Source: an uncultured Parabacteroides sp. (lineage in GTDB: Bacteria > Bacteroidota > Bacteroidia > Bacteroidales > Tannerellaceae). From it: 64,000 bases of DNA. Made by a program: the position numbers and the translations under genes. Each line of letters starts with the position of its first letter. Positions within the stretch are counted from its first letter, which is position 1. Positions 45,187 through 55,187 of the stretch are shown here, one piece after another. The notes under the pieces were generated by a model. That model searched no databases and was not told the DNA's origin. It was given only the letters and a program-made list of their open reading frames with translations. The stretch is taken from positions 22,000 through 85,999 of the forward strand of contig CAKVBA010000006.1 of the NCBI GenBank assembly GCA_934725305.1, in the 5' to 3' direction.

Positions 45187-45888
45187 TTATCCCATCTTAC
45201 TGATCTTCTTCAAACGGTCTTCATCTATCAATTTGATCTTTCTACCGTCTAATGCGATAATATGTTCTGCCACAAAAGTTGACAATGTACGGATAGCATT
45301 TGACGTTGTCATATTTGACAAGTTTGCCAAATCTTCACGAGCCAAATAAATACTCAATGTAGCTCCATCTTCCTCCAAACCATAACTATCTTTCAGGAAT
45401 AACAGAGACTCAGCTAAACGACCTCGGATATGCTTTTGTGTCAGATTGACTGTACGCTCATCTGCAATACCTAAGTCAATAGAAAGCTGGCGAATAAAAA
45501 ACATGGCTAAATTGGGATTACCCATCAACAGATCATACACGATCGTCATAGGAATCATGCAAACTGTAGATGCCTCAAATGCCGAAGCATTTGTCAGATA
45601 ATCTTCCTGAGCAAAACTGGCGCGATAACCAAAATACTGTACCGGCTTGATCATTCTGATAATCTGGCTACGTCCACCTACTCCATCTTTGTAGATTTTC
45701 ACTTTGCCTTTCAATAAGCACATCATGTCTCTTGGTTCGTCGCCCTCGCAATAGATCAACTCATTACGTTTGAAATGCTGGATCGTCGAATTATTCCGGA
45801 GCACGTCCCTCTCTTTTTCGGTCAGGACTCTCCATACCTCTGCTAAACTGGCCGATATATCGACCTCTTCTTTTTGATGCTTAACCAC
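45187..45888 (-). CDS. Crp/Fnr family transcriptional regulator
   Basis: A 233-residue regulator. Cyclic-nucleotide-binding-like beta-barrel (residues 30-130; FKRNELIYCEGDEPRDMMCLLKGKVKIY), a linking helix (NPNLAMFFIRQLSIDL) and a C-terminal HTH with REDLANLSNMTTSNAIRTL. The PRxRxAx phosphate-binding motif of CRP is absent and the Fe-S cysteines of FNR are not present, so a different signal is sensed. A reverse-strand TATATTTG (45917-45924) lies upstream. Confidence 0.88.
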   Translation of the reverse strand: MVKHQKEEVDISASLAEVWRVLTEKERDVLRNNSTIQHFKRNELIYCEGDEPRDMMCLLKGKVKIYKDGVGGRSQIIRMIKPVQYFGYRASFAQEDYLTNASAFEASTVCMIPMTIVYDLLMGNPNLAMFFIRQLSIDLGIADERTVNLTQKHIRGRLAESLLFLKDSYGLEEDGATLSIYLAREDLANLSNMTTSNAIRTLSTFVAEHIIALDGRKIKLIDEDRLKKISKMG

Positions 45889-46059
45889 GACTGCTATATA
45901 ACATACTTATGAAGCACAAATATACAATGTTTCTTTTAAAAAGAAAACAGTTTTTCTGCTTTTAATATATCACAAAGATACTATTTTAATTTCTTTCACA
46001 TCAATTCTTAAAATTATTCCTTATGTTTGTATGAAATAAAGAGCTTAGTCCGTTTTATA

Positions 46060-48264
46060 TTGAAAAAAGTTTATCTTACACTTGTCTTTTTCTACTGTTT
46101 TATCAGTGTCTTTGCTTCGAGCAAGGTTCTTCATGACAACCATTCTTCCTACTTCAAAAAGAGAATGTCTTCCACTGAAATCTTTGCTGATTCCATTATG
46201 CTGCAAGTAATCGATCGCGCTGAAGAGTATAAAAATATAGTGTCGAGATATGAGGCTGAAATCTATGTCAAAGGAAGAACCGAGATTCTGAAGAAAAACT
46301 TCCTGATGCGCTTTGCTCATCATCTCTATCCGGTGGATTGGAAAAACAAAGATATGTTTTTCGAAATGGTGAGCCAATCTAAATTCAATGCGCCTAATAC
46401 TTATCTGCATGATTTTGAGGCTATCAACGGGAACAGTATTCCCAACTCGGCCAAACAGCAGGAGATGATGACTTACCTAAACCTCAACGTCTATTCTCCG
46501 ACGGCCTATAACGATGGCATCTTGATGCCGCTGGCTAAAGATGCCTTCAAATATTATAGATTCAACCTGGAAGATCAAACAACGGACAACAATATGACAA
46601 TCTTCAAGATACGTTTCACGCCACGCCAACATAGCCAAAGACTGATCTGTGGAGATTTATATGTAATTGACAAAGCATGGACCATTGATAAAATAGACCT
46701 GCACGGACGGTATGACTTTGCGGAGTTTAACCTGGAGATGAGCTATAGCCGTAACTTCCGCCGCTTTCTGATGCCCGAAAAGGCAAACCTCTTTCTGCGC
46801 TATCGCACCTTGGGAAACTGCATTGCAACCACTTATCACTCTACCTTTAAATATAAGGAAGTGGAATGGATGGAAAAAGACTTTGAGAAAAAAGACAATT
46901 CTTCGCTTGACTTAACCAGTTATTACCTTCTTTCGTCTGACACAGTGGCGATTGTACGCGACAGCTTGTATTGGGAAGAGAAACGGGATGTGCCTCTCAC
47001 TACTGATGAACGGCAACTGCTGCAAAGCCAACTGCAAAAGATAAAAGAGCTATCAAAGGAGAATGACATGGATAGTACAGCTATCAAGTATCTGAAACTA
47101 ACGGAACAACTGACCAATACGGTAAACAGGAGTTATAATAAGACGACCCGTATCAAGTATTCGGGTATCTTGAATCCCTTTCAGCTGGGTTACTCGGCAC
47201 GCAACGGCATCACCTATAAACAGCTATTCCGTTTCAGCAAGACCTTCGACAAAGACCGCCAGCTCCGCTTCTACCCTGAGATGGGTTATGTATTCAAACG
47301 GAAAGAGGTGTTCTTCAAAGTGGGTACAGACTGGGAGTATAAACCGGAAAAAATGGGAACCTTCAGTTTGCTGATTGCTAACGGAAACCTGAGCTATCCT
47401 TTGGGGATTCTAAAGGAAATAACTACTCATATCAAGGATTCTGCCTTTCAGATTGAGAACTTGAACCTCCGCTTTTTCAAGCATTATTATGTGGATCTGC
47501 ACCACAGCATCGAACTGTTTCACGGTTTTCAGATTACCAATGGTATCTCATACCATCACCGAAATCCGGTGAAGAATCAATCTAATCTGATTCTGGGCAA
47601 TCAGGTCGATCAGATTATCAATAAAAAGTATTGCGACTTCCTCATTGATATGGGATTCTCTTATACTCCACGCCAATATTACCGCATGGACGGACACCGA
47701 AAAGAGTATATCTATTCTCGTTATCCCACCATCTCACTCCATATAGCCCGCGGAATACCTGGTATCGGAAACAGTAGTGGCAACTATACTCGTCTCGAAG
47801 CGGATATTCATCAGACCATCTCATTAGGACTGCTGCGCAAAATAAATTATCACCTGAGTGGCGGATGCTACACCCGATTGAAATCCACCTATTTTGCCGA
47901 ATTTGAATATTTTGCCAAACGAAACTTCCCCGATACTTGGGCGGATGGCATTGGTGGTGTGTTCAATCAACTGAATAGTATTTGGTACAACGCGGCTAAC
48001 CGCTATGTGCAGGCTCATTTCATGTATCAAAGTCCATTTATTCTGTCACAACTGATTAAACCTCTATCTACTAAATACACCTCAAGATACATCTTGTCTG
48101 AACGGTTCTACGTGAGCCAGCTGTGGACTCCGGTGTTGCCCAGCTATACCGAAGTGGGATATGGTGTAGGCAATCATATCTTCAACATTGCTCTATTTGC
48201 CGGTTTCGATCGCTGGAAATATCAGTCTATGGGACTCAAAATAGCCTTCGAATTATTCAAGTAA
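46060..48264 (+). CDS. DUF5686-like outer-membrane beta-barrel protein
   Basis: A protein of about 734 residues with N-terminal export signal (KKVYLTLVFFYCFISVFAS). Residues 50-350 look like the soluble domain of DUF5686 proteins (RAEEYKNIVSRYEAEIYVKG, ICGDLYVIDKAWTIDKIDLHG, 'LxG' surface-antigen-like fold). The rest is aromatic-rich alternating sequence ending GLKIAFELFK, as expected of a barrel. The start is uncertain: no ATG precedes the signal, and a TTG at 46060 or 46027 must serve. TATGTTTG at 46022-46029 would be a -7 box and excludes 46027. Role unknown. Confidence 0.72.
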   Translation: MKKVYLTLVFFYCFISVFASSKVLHDNHSSYFKKRMSSTEIFADSIMLQVIDRAEEYKNIVSRYEAEIYVKGRTEILKKNFLMRFAHHLYPVDWKNKDMFFEMVSQSKFNAPNTYLHDFEAINGNSIPNSAKQQEMMTYLNLNVYSPTAYNDGILMPLAKDAFKYYRFNLEDQTTDNNMTIFKIRFTPRQHSQRLICGDLYVIDKAWTIDKIDLHGRYDFAEFNLEMSYSRNFRRFLMPEKANLFLRYRTLGNCIATTYHSTFKYKEVEWMEKDFEKKDNSSLDLTSYYLLSSDTVAIVRDSLYWEEKRDVPLTTDERQLLQSQLQKIKELSKENDMDSTAIKYLKLTEQLTNTVNRSYNKTTRIKYSGILNPFQLGYSARNGITYKQLFRFSKTFDKDRQLRFYPEMGYVFKRKEVFFKVGTDWEYKPEKMGTFSLLIANGNLSYPLGILKEITTHIKDSAFQIENLNLRFFKHYYVDLHHSIELFHGFQITNGISYHHRNPVKNQSNLILGNQVDQIINKKYCDFLIDMGFSYTPRQYYRMDGHRKEYIYSRYPTISLHIARGIPGIGNSSGNYTRLEADIHQTISLGLLRKINYHLSGGCYTRLKSTYFAEFEYFAKRNFPDTWADGIGGVFNQLNSIWYNAANRYVQAHFMYQSPFILSQLIKPLSTKYTSRYILSERFYVSQLWTPVLPSYTEVGYGVGNHIFNIALFAGFDRWKYQSMGLKIAFELFK

Positions 48265-48279
48265 CACGCCGAGAGATAG

Positions 48280-48623
48280 TTATTGTATTTTATCCAGATT
48301 ATTATTTGCTAAAAACGGTAACGGATTCGGCAGAAACGACGGGCAACTTCACCGGATTTGACAGACGAATCCGCCTCGGCCCAAACACCCTGAAAAAAGC
48401 AGTTACAGCCTATCTTTCAATAGTTTATAGAGTCTTTGAAAAAAGGATATAGACTTTTTCAAAAAAGGGTAAGGACTTTTTTGAAACTGAGTAGGCACTC
48501 CGTTCGGATTGGGTAGGCACTCCGTTCGGATTGGGTAGGCACCCATTTTTGACGGAATAACTACTCCTTTTTGACTGGATTAGCAATCTCTTGTCTGCCT
48601 ATTGACTTATTGTATTTTTATGG
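48280..48623 (+). repeat. Dispersed element III, copy C, nine 22-bp units
   Basis: TTATTGTATTTT at 48280-48291 and 48607-48618 bound a 339-bp element. Nine 22-bp units run from 48426 to 48623; units 4 and 5 are identical and begin TAGGCACTCCGTTCGGAT. The proximal part shares GCTAAAAACGG and GAATCCGCCT with copy B. It fills the gap between the DUF5686 and DUF1460 genes. Copies B and C align end to end with no large gap. Confidence 0.88.
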
Positions 48624-48690
48624 CTGATAAACAGGACTTCAACGCAGCCACTGCAATCTGCTCCAAACAAGCAGCAACAAGAATCATAAT

Positions 48691-49578
48691 CTAATGACCG
48701 AATTGGGGTAAAGGACGCACCACCAAGATACCTTTACAGCTTTTGTTTTGTTCGGTATAGGCGCAGAGTGAACCCTTCTGCACTACCACCTTCTTGGCAA
48801 CCGACGAGGCATGAATGAAGGTGAGTTCGCCTTTCTGCCAATAGGCAATGCCCACATGTGTCACATCCAACCCCTTGATAGAGGTGACAAAACAGACAAT
48901 ATCTCCATTCTGAATACCAGCCGAACAGCTATCGATGGAGTGTTTGGGTAGGTAGTAATGCGGACGAGCATTGATCTGCTGCTCAATCTGAGCCATCCGT
49001 TTCACCCGTTGCGGATGATTCTTCAACGGCTTGTAACTATCCGGATGAGTCGATACAAACGAAAGGTGCAAAGGCCAGGCAACACCACCCAACTCATGAG
49101 TCATATCTTTCACACGCCCCTTTTGTTCATTCTCATAGATCCAGTCGCTCATGTAATGCAATCGGTCGGTGTAATCCTCAATCACTTCACCCCGATAACG
49201 GATCTTCTGCAACTGACGGCAAAAAGAGTCGAACGAGCATTCGCCCATCTGTTGCGTCAGAGAGAGAGCCAGCACATTCTCCACCAAAGTGGAACAATCA
49301 AACTCCCGCAGGTTGACGACCAACTCTTCCGGTTCCTTTTCTAAAGTGCCCCCCACATAAGGCGTTTCCAAAAAGAAGAGGGCACTTTCGACCATCCGAT
49401 CGCCAACAGACAGTTGCTTCTCTGCTTGCATCTCGCACTGGTAACGGTCATAAACACTCCGGTCGCCGGCATCAACAGTCACCGTCAACGAAGATGAAGA
49501 TGAAGACTGCTGACATTGTACGCCACTACCCAAAGAAACACCAACAAAACAAAACAGATAAAAAGCCAATCGTTTCAT
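48691..49578 (-). CDS. DUF1460 family exported NlpC-like amidase
   Basis: A 295-residue protein with signal peptide (KRLAFYLFCFVGVSLGSGVQ). DUF1460 signatures are plain: ETPYVGGTLEKE followed by LVVNLREFDCSTLVENVLAL, where Cys is the expected nucleophile, and VTHVGIAYW with the His. The family has a papain-like fold related to N-acetylmuramoyl-L-alanine amidases. The frame opens 8 codons upstream, but the ATG at 49578 starts the signal. It follows uvrB after about 50 bp. A short fragment of its 3' end occurs at 30431. Confidence 0.85.
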   Translation of the reverse strand: MKRLAFYLFCFVGVSLGSGVQCQQSSSSSSLTVTVDAGDRSVYDRYQCEMQAEKQLSVGDRMVESALFFLETPYVGGTLEKEPEELVVNLREFDCSTLVENVLALSLTQQMGECSFDSFCRQLQKIRYRGEVIEDYTDRLHYMSDWIYENEQKGRVKDMTHELGGVAWPLHLSFVSTHPDSYKPLKNHPQRVKRMAQIEQQINARPHYYLPKHSIDSCSAGIQNGDIVCFVTSIKGLDVTHVGIAYWQKGELTFIHASSVAKKVVVQKGSLCAYTEQNKSCKGILVVRPLPQFGH

Positions 49579-49628
49579 ATTCCAATTCCATTCTCTATCC
49601 ACTCCAAGCCATCGGCCGACAGCCCGAC

Positions 49629-51653
49629 CTATTCTTTCTTCTCTAACAAATCCTGCAACTTCAATAGCTCATCACGAAGTTGAGCAGCCTCTATGAAGTC
49701 GAGCTTCTTAGCCGCCTCGGTCATCTGCTTGCGCGTCCGCTCAATAGCCTTCTCAAGCTGAGTGCGATTCATATACTGGATTACCGGATCTGCCACCACA
49801 CCAACAGGTTGTGGCTCGATATAGGCCTTCGGTTCTGCTGCCACCGGCTGTTTTTCTGCCAACAGAGAGACACTATTCTTAACCACCTGCTTCGGTGTGA
49901 TACCATGTTTCTCATTATAAGCCAACTGTTTCTCCCGACGGCGGTTGGTCTCGTCCATCGTCTGACGCATACTGTCCGTAATCTTATCGGCATAGAAGAT
50001 TACCTTTCCATGTACATTTCGGGCAGCACGTCCGGCTGTCTGTGTCAACGAGCGGTGCGAACGCAAAAAGCCCTCCTTATCAGCATCCAGAATAGCCACC
50101 AAAGAAACTTCGGGAAGATCCAGACCTTCACGAAGCAAGTTCACACCAATCAGCACATCGAACAACCCTTTACGCAGATCATCCATAATCTGAATACGTT
50201 CCAATGTATCTACATCACTATGAATGTAGTTACAACGAACGCCCATACGACTCAGATAAGAAGTCAGTTCTTCCGCCATTCGTTTGGTCAGTGTCGTCAC
50301 CAGTACACGTTCATCCACCGCAGCTCGCTGGGTAATTTCCTCCATCAAATCATCAATCTGATTCAAGGTTGGGCGCACCTCAATAATAGGATCAAGCAGA
50401 CCTGTCGGACGAATCACCTGATCCACCACGATGCCTTCACTCTTAATCAGTTCATAATCGGCCGGAGTTGCACTGACATAAATGGCCAAAGGTGTCAATG
50501 ACTCAAACTCTTCAAAGGTAAGCGGACGGTTATCCATAGCTGCCGGCAGACGGAATCCATATTCCACCAAATTCTTCTTACGGGCAAAATCACCGCCATA
50601 CATCGCTCTGATCTGAGGAATCGTCACATGGCTCTCATCAACAACCAGCAGAAAATCATCCGGGAAATAGTCGAGCAAACAGAAGGGACGTTCACCCGCC
50701 TCACGCCCGTCAAAGTAACGGGAATAATTCTCTATACCGGAACAGTGACCTAATTCACGAATCATCTCCAGGTCAAATGTCACACGTTCATACAGACGTT
50801 TAGCCTCATAAGGTTTGCCAATCTCGCGTAGATATTCAACCTGACGGCCCAGATCCACATCAATCTGACCGATCGCCATATTGATACGCTCTTGTGTCGT
50901 CACAAACAGATTGGTCGGATAAATATTCAATTCATCCTGTTCATCAATCTCTTGCCCCGTCTGTGGGTCAAACGAAGAAATACGGTCTATCTCATCATCC
51001 CAGAACTCAATACGATAAGCCACTCCGTCAAAGGTTTCGATGGCAGGAAATATATCCACAGTATCACCATTCACACGGAAGCAACCACTATGAAAATCCA
51101 GTTTGTTGTTAACATACAGCGCATCAACGAAACGGCGCAACAATTTATCTCTATCGATGCGCATACCACGCTCCAGATGTGTCACTTTTTCTGCAAAGGC
51201 ACGCGGATCGGCCATACCATAAAGGCAGGAAACCGATGATACCACAATCACATCCTTACGTCCCGAAAGCAACGAGGCCGTTGCTCTCAGTCTCAATTTA
51301 TCAATCTCTTCATTGATGGCCAAGTCCTTTTCTATGTAGGTATCCGTACTTGGCAAATAGGCTTCAGGTTGATAGTAATCATAGTAAGAGACAAAATACT
51401 CCACCGCATTATTGGGGAAAAATGCCTTAAATTCACTATAGAGCTGAGCAGCCAACGTCTTGTTATGACTCAAGATCAAGGTTGGTCGCTTCACCTCTTG
51501 TATTACATTTGCTATTGTAAAGGTTTTGCCCGAACCGGTAACTCCTAAAAGCGTCTGAAAAGGCACACCGCTTCTGATTCCTTCGGACAGAGCAGCAATG
51601 GCCTCCGGCTGATCACCGGTTGGACGAAAGGTTGATGAAAGTTCAAAATTCAT
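49629..51653 (-). CDS. uvrB: Excinuclease ABC subunit B
   Basis: A 674-residue DNA repair helicase-like protein. Walker A GVTGSGKT near residue 40, the beta-hairpin YYDYYQPEAYLPSTDTYIEKD, VVDESH (DEAD-like) and QTAGRAARN (motif VI) are present. The last 40 residues form the UVR domain that contacts UvrC. Full length. Sits between pspC (7 bp upstream) and the DUF1460 gene, all reverse strand. Confidence 0.97.
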   Translation of the reverse strand: MNFELSSTFRPTGDQPEAIAALSEGIRSGVPFQTLLGVTGSGKTFTIANVIQEVKRPTLILSHNKTLAAQLYSEFKAFFPNNAVEYFVSYYDYYQPEAYLPSTDTYIEKDLAINEEIDKLRLRATASLLSGRKDVIVVSSVSCLYGMADPRAFAEKVTHLERGMRIDRDKLLRRFVDALYVNNKLDFHSGCFRVNGDTVDIFPAIETFDGVAYRIEFWDDEIDRISSFDPQTGQEIDEQDELNIYPTNLFVTTQERINMAIGQIDVDLGRQVEYLREIGKPYEAKRLYERVTFDLEMIRELGHCSGIENYSRYFDGREAGERPFCLLDYFPDDFLLVVDESHVTIPQIRAMYGGDFARKKNLVEYGFRLPAAMDNRPLTFEEFESLTPLAIYVSATPADYELIKSEGIVVDQVIRPTGLLDPIIEVRPTLNQIDDLMEEITQRAAVDERVLVTTLTKRMAEELTSYLSRMGVRCNYIHSDVDTLERIQIMDDLRKGLFDVLIGVNLLREGLDLPEVSLVAILDADKEGFLRSHRSLTQTAGRAARNVHGKVIFYADKITDSMRQTMDETNRRREKQLAYNEKHGITPKQVVKNSVSLLAEKQPVAAEPKAYIEPQPVGVVADPVIQYMNRTQLEKAIERTRKQMTEAAKKLDFIEAAQLRDELLKLQDLLEKKE

Positions 51654-51660
51654 AGTAGCA

Positions 51661-51852
51661 TCAATTAGCGCCCTTCGGCATAATCAGCCACAAAACCAGA
51701 TAAAACAAGATGCCAAATCCCCCAAAGAAGATCATCAATACATAAGCAATACGTACAATGGTAGGATCAAGCCCCAAATAGTCAGCCAAACCGGCACATA
51801 TACCTGCAATCATCTTATTGCTCGAACGCATTAATCTTTTCTTTTTTTCCAT
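51661..51852 (-). CDS. PspC domain protein
   Basis: A 63-residue protein: RLMRSSNKMIAGICAGLADYLGLDPTIVRIAY is the PspC signature, with one membrane helix (YVLMIFFGGFGILFYLVLWLIM). No linked psp genes. Proposed envelope-stress protein. Stops 7 bp before uvrB, so probably co-transcribed. Confidence 0.9.
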   Translation of the reverse strand: MEKKKRLMRSSNKMIAGICAGLADYLGLDPTIVRIAYVLMIFFGGFGILFYLVLWLIMPKGAN

Positions 51853-51986
51853 ACTTCTCTTATTTTAGCGGTTAACAAGAAGCTATTGAAATATTACAAC
51901 AACCTCTTATCATGCAAATATAAAACTAATCGCTGTAAAAACCGAATAAAAGCTAAAATAGAAACAAGACTACGTATAGAAACAAT

Positions 51987-52028
51987 AAGAGCTGCGCCAA
52001 AACACGATTGTTTTGATGCAGCTCTTTT
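51987..52028. terminator. Type I palindrome between converging and diverging units
   Basis: AAGAGCTGCGCCAAAAC and GTTTTGATGCAGCTCTT, then TTT. It lies downstream of the rluA operon (reverse strand) and upstream of the pspC unit. A type II palindrome follows at once. Confidence 0.7.
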
Positions 52029-52031
52029 TAA

Positions 52032-52089
52032 GATGCGTCAGAATCAGCAAACACAAGGCACTGAGGTCGGTTTGCTAGTATCACGCACC
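52032..52089. repeat. Type II palindromic repeat, short copy
   Basis: GATGCGTCAGAATCAGCAA and TTTGCTAGTATCACGCACC form an arm of about 20 pairs with few mismatches around a 17-nt loop. Confidence 0.75.
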
Positions 52090-52103
52090 GCTATTAACCA
52101 CTT

Positions 52104-52784
52104 TTATTCACTCACTGTTGAAGCTAACGCCCTCCACAATGAATCGGAAGGAACGGGAGCAACAATGCTAAGCGACTGTTTCGATACCGGATGTATCAGT
52201 TCGGCCTTGCGACTATGCAGGCTGATGCCGCCATCTTTATTAGACCGGTCAAAGCCATACTTCAAATCGCCCTTGATAGGACATCCCATCTTGGCCAACT
52301 GACAACGTATCTGATGATGACGACCGGTCTTCAAATCGACCTCCAACAGATAATAATTATCTGAGCGAGCAATCAATCGGTAACGCAAGACCGCTTTCTT
52401 GGCATTAGGGCGCTCTGTATCATAAGCATAACTCTTGTTCTGCTTCTCGTTACGCACCAGCCAATGAACAAGTTCGCCCTCTTCATGAGGAGGACAATTC
52501 TTTACGATTGCCCAATAGGTCTTCTTCACCTCGCCCAAACGAAACATATCATTCAGGCGTGAAAGCGCCTTGCTTGTCTTGGCAAACAGAACCACACCAC
52601 TGACCGGACGGTCCAAACGATGTGTCACACCCACAAACACATTACCCGGTTTGTTATACTTCTCCTTCAGCCACGCCTTCAGCATGTCGGAAAGAGGCAT
52701 ATCGCCCGTTTTGTCTCCTTGCACAATCTCATTGCAGGTCTTGTTTACTGCAATGATATGATTATCTTCATAAATAACATCCAC
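52104..52784 (-). CDS. RluA-family pseudouridine synthase
   Basis: A 226-residue RNA-modifying enzyme without an S4 domain. HRLDRPVSGVVLFAKTSKALSRL contains the catalytic Asp (HRLD), and LKTGRHHQIRCQLAKMG is the second signature. Length is short for RluD and closer to RluA/RluC-short forms; the target base cannot be named. Last gene of the tetR-fabH-fabG-rluA run, 45 bp after fabG. Confidence 0.9.
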   Translation of the reverse strand: MDVIYEDNHIIAVNKTCNEIVQGDKTGDMPLSDMLKAWLKEKYNKPGNVFVGVTHRLDRPVSGVVLFAKTSKALSRLNDMFRLGEVKKTYWAIVKNCPPHEEGELVHWLVRNEKQNKSYAYDTERPNAKKAVLRYRLIARSDNYYLLEVDLKTGRHHQIRCQLAKMGCPIKGDLKYGFDRSNKDGGISLHSRKAELIHPVSKQSLSIVAPVPSDSLWRALASTVSE

Positions 52785-52829
52785 TCTTCAGCTTGCGATT
52801 AAAAAGAGGTTGAATTCAAATGATTATTC

Positions 52830-53576
52830 TTACATATTCATACCACCATCTACCTGGATTACCTGTCCAGATACATAAGATGACATATCAGAAGCCAAGA
52901 AAGTAGCAATGTTAGCCACATCTTCCGGTGTACCGCCACGACGCAAAGGAATCTTCTTGCACCATTCTTCACGAATCTCATCAGACAACTTAGCCGTCAT
53001 GTCTGTGATGATAAAGCCCGGAGCAATAGCGTTGGCACGGATACCACGTGAACCCAATTCCTGAGCAATAGACTTGGCCAAACCAATCATACCTGCCTTA
53101 GAAGCAGAGTAGTTACACTGACCAGCATTACCGTGTACACCCACAACAGAAGCCATGTTGATGATGCTACCAGAACGCTGCTTCATCATAACCGGAGTAC
53201 AAGCGTGTACGAAGTTGAAAGCAGACTTCAAGTTCACTGTCAAAACAGCGTCCCACTGGCTTTCGCTCATACGCATCATCAGACCGTCTTTAGTGATACC
53301 TGCATTGTTTACCAAGATATCCACACGACCGAAGTCTTTAACAACTTCAGCAACTACTGCATGAGTCTCTTCAAAGTTAGCAGCATTTGAAGCATAACCT
53401 TTTGCCTTTACGCCCAATGCTTCGATTTCACTCTGTGTTGCCAGACCGTTCTCGTCGATTACCAAGTCTGTAAACGCGATGTTTGCACCTTCTGAAGCAA
53501 ACTTCAATGCAATTGCCTTACCGATGCCACGTGCAGCACCTGTTATAATGGCTACTTTTCCTTCTAACAATTTCAT
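52830..53576 (-). CDS. fabG: 3-oxoacyl-ACP reductase
   Basis: A 248-residue short-chain dehydrogenase that reduces 3-ketoacyl-ACP. TGAARGIGKAIA near residue 12 binds NADP, NNAG near 90, and the Ser-Tyr-Lys set reads NMASVVG...YSASKAG near 141-158. The C-terminal IQVDGGMNM is the FabG ending. Codon use is biased (highly expressed). Between fabH and rluA, reverse strand. Confidence 0.95.
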   Translation of the reverse strand: MKLLEGKVAIITGAARGIGKAIALKFASEGANIAFTDLVIDENGLATQSEIEALGVKAKGYASNAANFEETHAVVAEVVKDFGRVDILVNNAGITKDGLMMRMSESQWDAVLTVNLKSAFNFVHACTPVMMKQRSGSIINMASVVGVHGNAGQCNYSASKAGMIGLAKSIAQELGSRGIRANAIAPGFIITDMTAKLSDEIREEWCKKIPLRRGGTPEDVANIATFLASDMSSYVSGQVIQVDGGMNM

Positions 53577-53600
53577 AATTCTATATTTTAATTAAATATA

Positions 53601-54551
53601 TCAACACTTTATCAGACAGGCACCTGTTGAATAACCGCCGCCAAAGACAGTCAAAGCCACCAAGTCGCCCTTCTTAAAACGATCGGCATACTGAGCATAC
53701 ACCAAAGCCGAACTTACAGAACCGGTATTACCCAACTCTTCGATGTTGTGCAAGAACTTCTCTTCCGGCAAGTTCAATTGCTTGGCGATATTCATCATAA
53801 TACGCATATTGGCCTGATGGCCGATGAAATAACTCAAGTCATCCAACGTATATCCATTCTTATCCAAAAGAGCAAGAACGTTTTTCGGCATATAGGTACA
53901 AGCCTGTACAAACACATCACGTCCTTCGGGCATCATGATACCGCCATCACGCGGATAAAGGTGAACGCCCAACATTGCTTTGGGTAAATGTCCTAATCCC
54001 TGAGTATAGACCTCAACAATCTCGGCATCTTTTTCAGACACACGGTCTTTTGAAACAAAGAACGCTGCTGCAGCATCGCCCCACAAATGTCCCGACTTCG
54101 GATCTGTTTCATTACTATAAGCCGAATTCTTATCTGCACCCAACACCAAAGCCTTCGTTGCCTTTCCCATAGCAAAATAGCCTTCCACCACCTCAAGGGC
54201 ATTCATGAAAGAGGAACAAGCCGAAGACAGATACAATGCTTTTGCATTCGTGATATTAAATTCATGCTGAGCCATATGTGCAGCAGTAACTACGGTGTCA
54301 TAGGGTGAATAAGACGCCAAAACGATTAAATCCACCTCAGTAATATCATATGGCAACTTCGGAAGAGCCTGACGAACAGCCTCCATACTCATTGTATTGA
54401 TATTCTCTTCCGGTTTTGCTTTAGAGCGAGTACGTATTCCCGTACGCTGTTCTATCCACTCACTCGTAAGTCCATTCAACTCCAAAAAATGCTGGTTATC
54501 TACCCGCTCTTCAGGCACATAATACCCAGTAGTATTAATAAACATCCTCAC
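53601..54551 (-). CDS. fabH: Ketoacyl-ACP synthase III-like protein
   Basis: A 316-residue thiolase-fold enzyme that starts fatty acid chains by condensing acyl-CoA with malonyl-ACP. EWIEQRTGIRTR near 31-42, SSACSSF with Cys112, GHQANMR with the His, and ELGNTGS with the Asn complete the Cys-His-Asn triad. It sits in a TetR-controlled unit and is probably a secondary FabH homologue, not necessarily the main one. Starts 12 bp after the tetR stop. Confidence 0.9.
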   Translation of the reverse strand: MRMFINTTGYYVPEERVDNQHFLELNGLTSEWIEQRTGIRTRSKAKPEENINTMSMEAVRQALPKLPYDITEVDLIVLASYSPYDTVVTAAHMAQHEFNITNAKALYLSSACSSFMNALEVVEGYFAMGKATKALVLGADKNSAYSNETDPKSGHLWGDAAAAFFVSKDRVSEKDAEIVEVYTQGLGHLPKAMLGVHLYPRDGGIMMPEGRDVFVQACTYMPKNVLALLDKNGYTLDDLSYFIGHQANMRIMMNIAKQLNLPEEKFLHNIEELGNTGSVSSALVYAQYADRFKKGDLVALTVFGGGYSTGACLIKC

Positions 54552-54563
54552 GTAATTTTCTAA

Positions 54564-55157
54564 TTACTTAATCTTTATACCGTTAAATATCAAATTCATC
54601 ACATTGTCTCTCCGCTTGATACGCTGACTAATATTATCCCCCATAATTCCACGGATATAAGGAACTTCCAGTCCCTTTAACGCATGATGAAGCACTACGG
54701 CTGTGATATCTGTATCCGGCATACTAAAAACTCCCTCTTCTACTCCGGCATCCAATATACCTTTGATGATTTCGATCTCTCGTAAGTCAAAGCTCTTACG
54801 CACCTTCTCTACTCGCCAAATATCTCTGAAGAAATTGGCACGAAGCGTTCCGTTACGAAACACCAATGCCTTGATGGCATCTAATCGTGCATAGACAAAG
54901 GTCATCAATTTCTCATCTGCAGGCAGATCTTTTCCTGCCACATCCAGTAGCATTTTATACAACTGGTCCAATTCCGACTCGACAACAGCCAGATATATCT
55001 CATTCTTACTTTTGAAATACGTATATAATGTACGTCGTCCCTTTTGTGAGGCCTGTGCAATATCATTCATTGTCGTATTGTCCACCCCCATGCGGGCAAA
55101 CAATTGTCTGGCCACATCAACCAACATATCACGTGTTTTTGAAACTGTCATCGGCAT
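54564..55157 (-). CDS. TetR family transcriptional regulator
   Basis: A 197-residue repressor. The N-terminal HTH is VDVARQLFARMGVDNTTMNDIAQASQKGRRTLYTYFKSKNEIY (shown by helices 2-3 around TMNDIAQASQ and the YTYF segment). The C-terminal ligand domain is helical. Likely controls its own fabH-fabG operon, by analogy with FabR/FapR-like circuits; the ligand is unknown. The promoter at 55188-55218 places transcription start near 55181, so the ATGs at 55157 or 55151 are the probable starts and the longer frame to 55208 is not. Confidence 0.88.
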   Translation of the reverse strand: MPMTVSKTRDMLVDVARQLFARMGVDNTTMNDIAQASQKGRRTLYTYFKSKNEIYLAVVESELDQLYKMLLDVAGKDLPADEKLMTFVYARLDAIKALVFRNGTLRANFFRDIWRVEKVRKSFDLREIEIIKGILDAGVEEGVFSMPDTDITAVVLHHALKGLEVPYIRGIMGDNISQRIKRRDNVMNLIFNGIKIK

Positions 55158-55187
55158 CGCATTGCACATTTTGAATAAAACTGTGCG

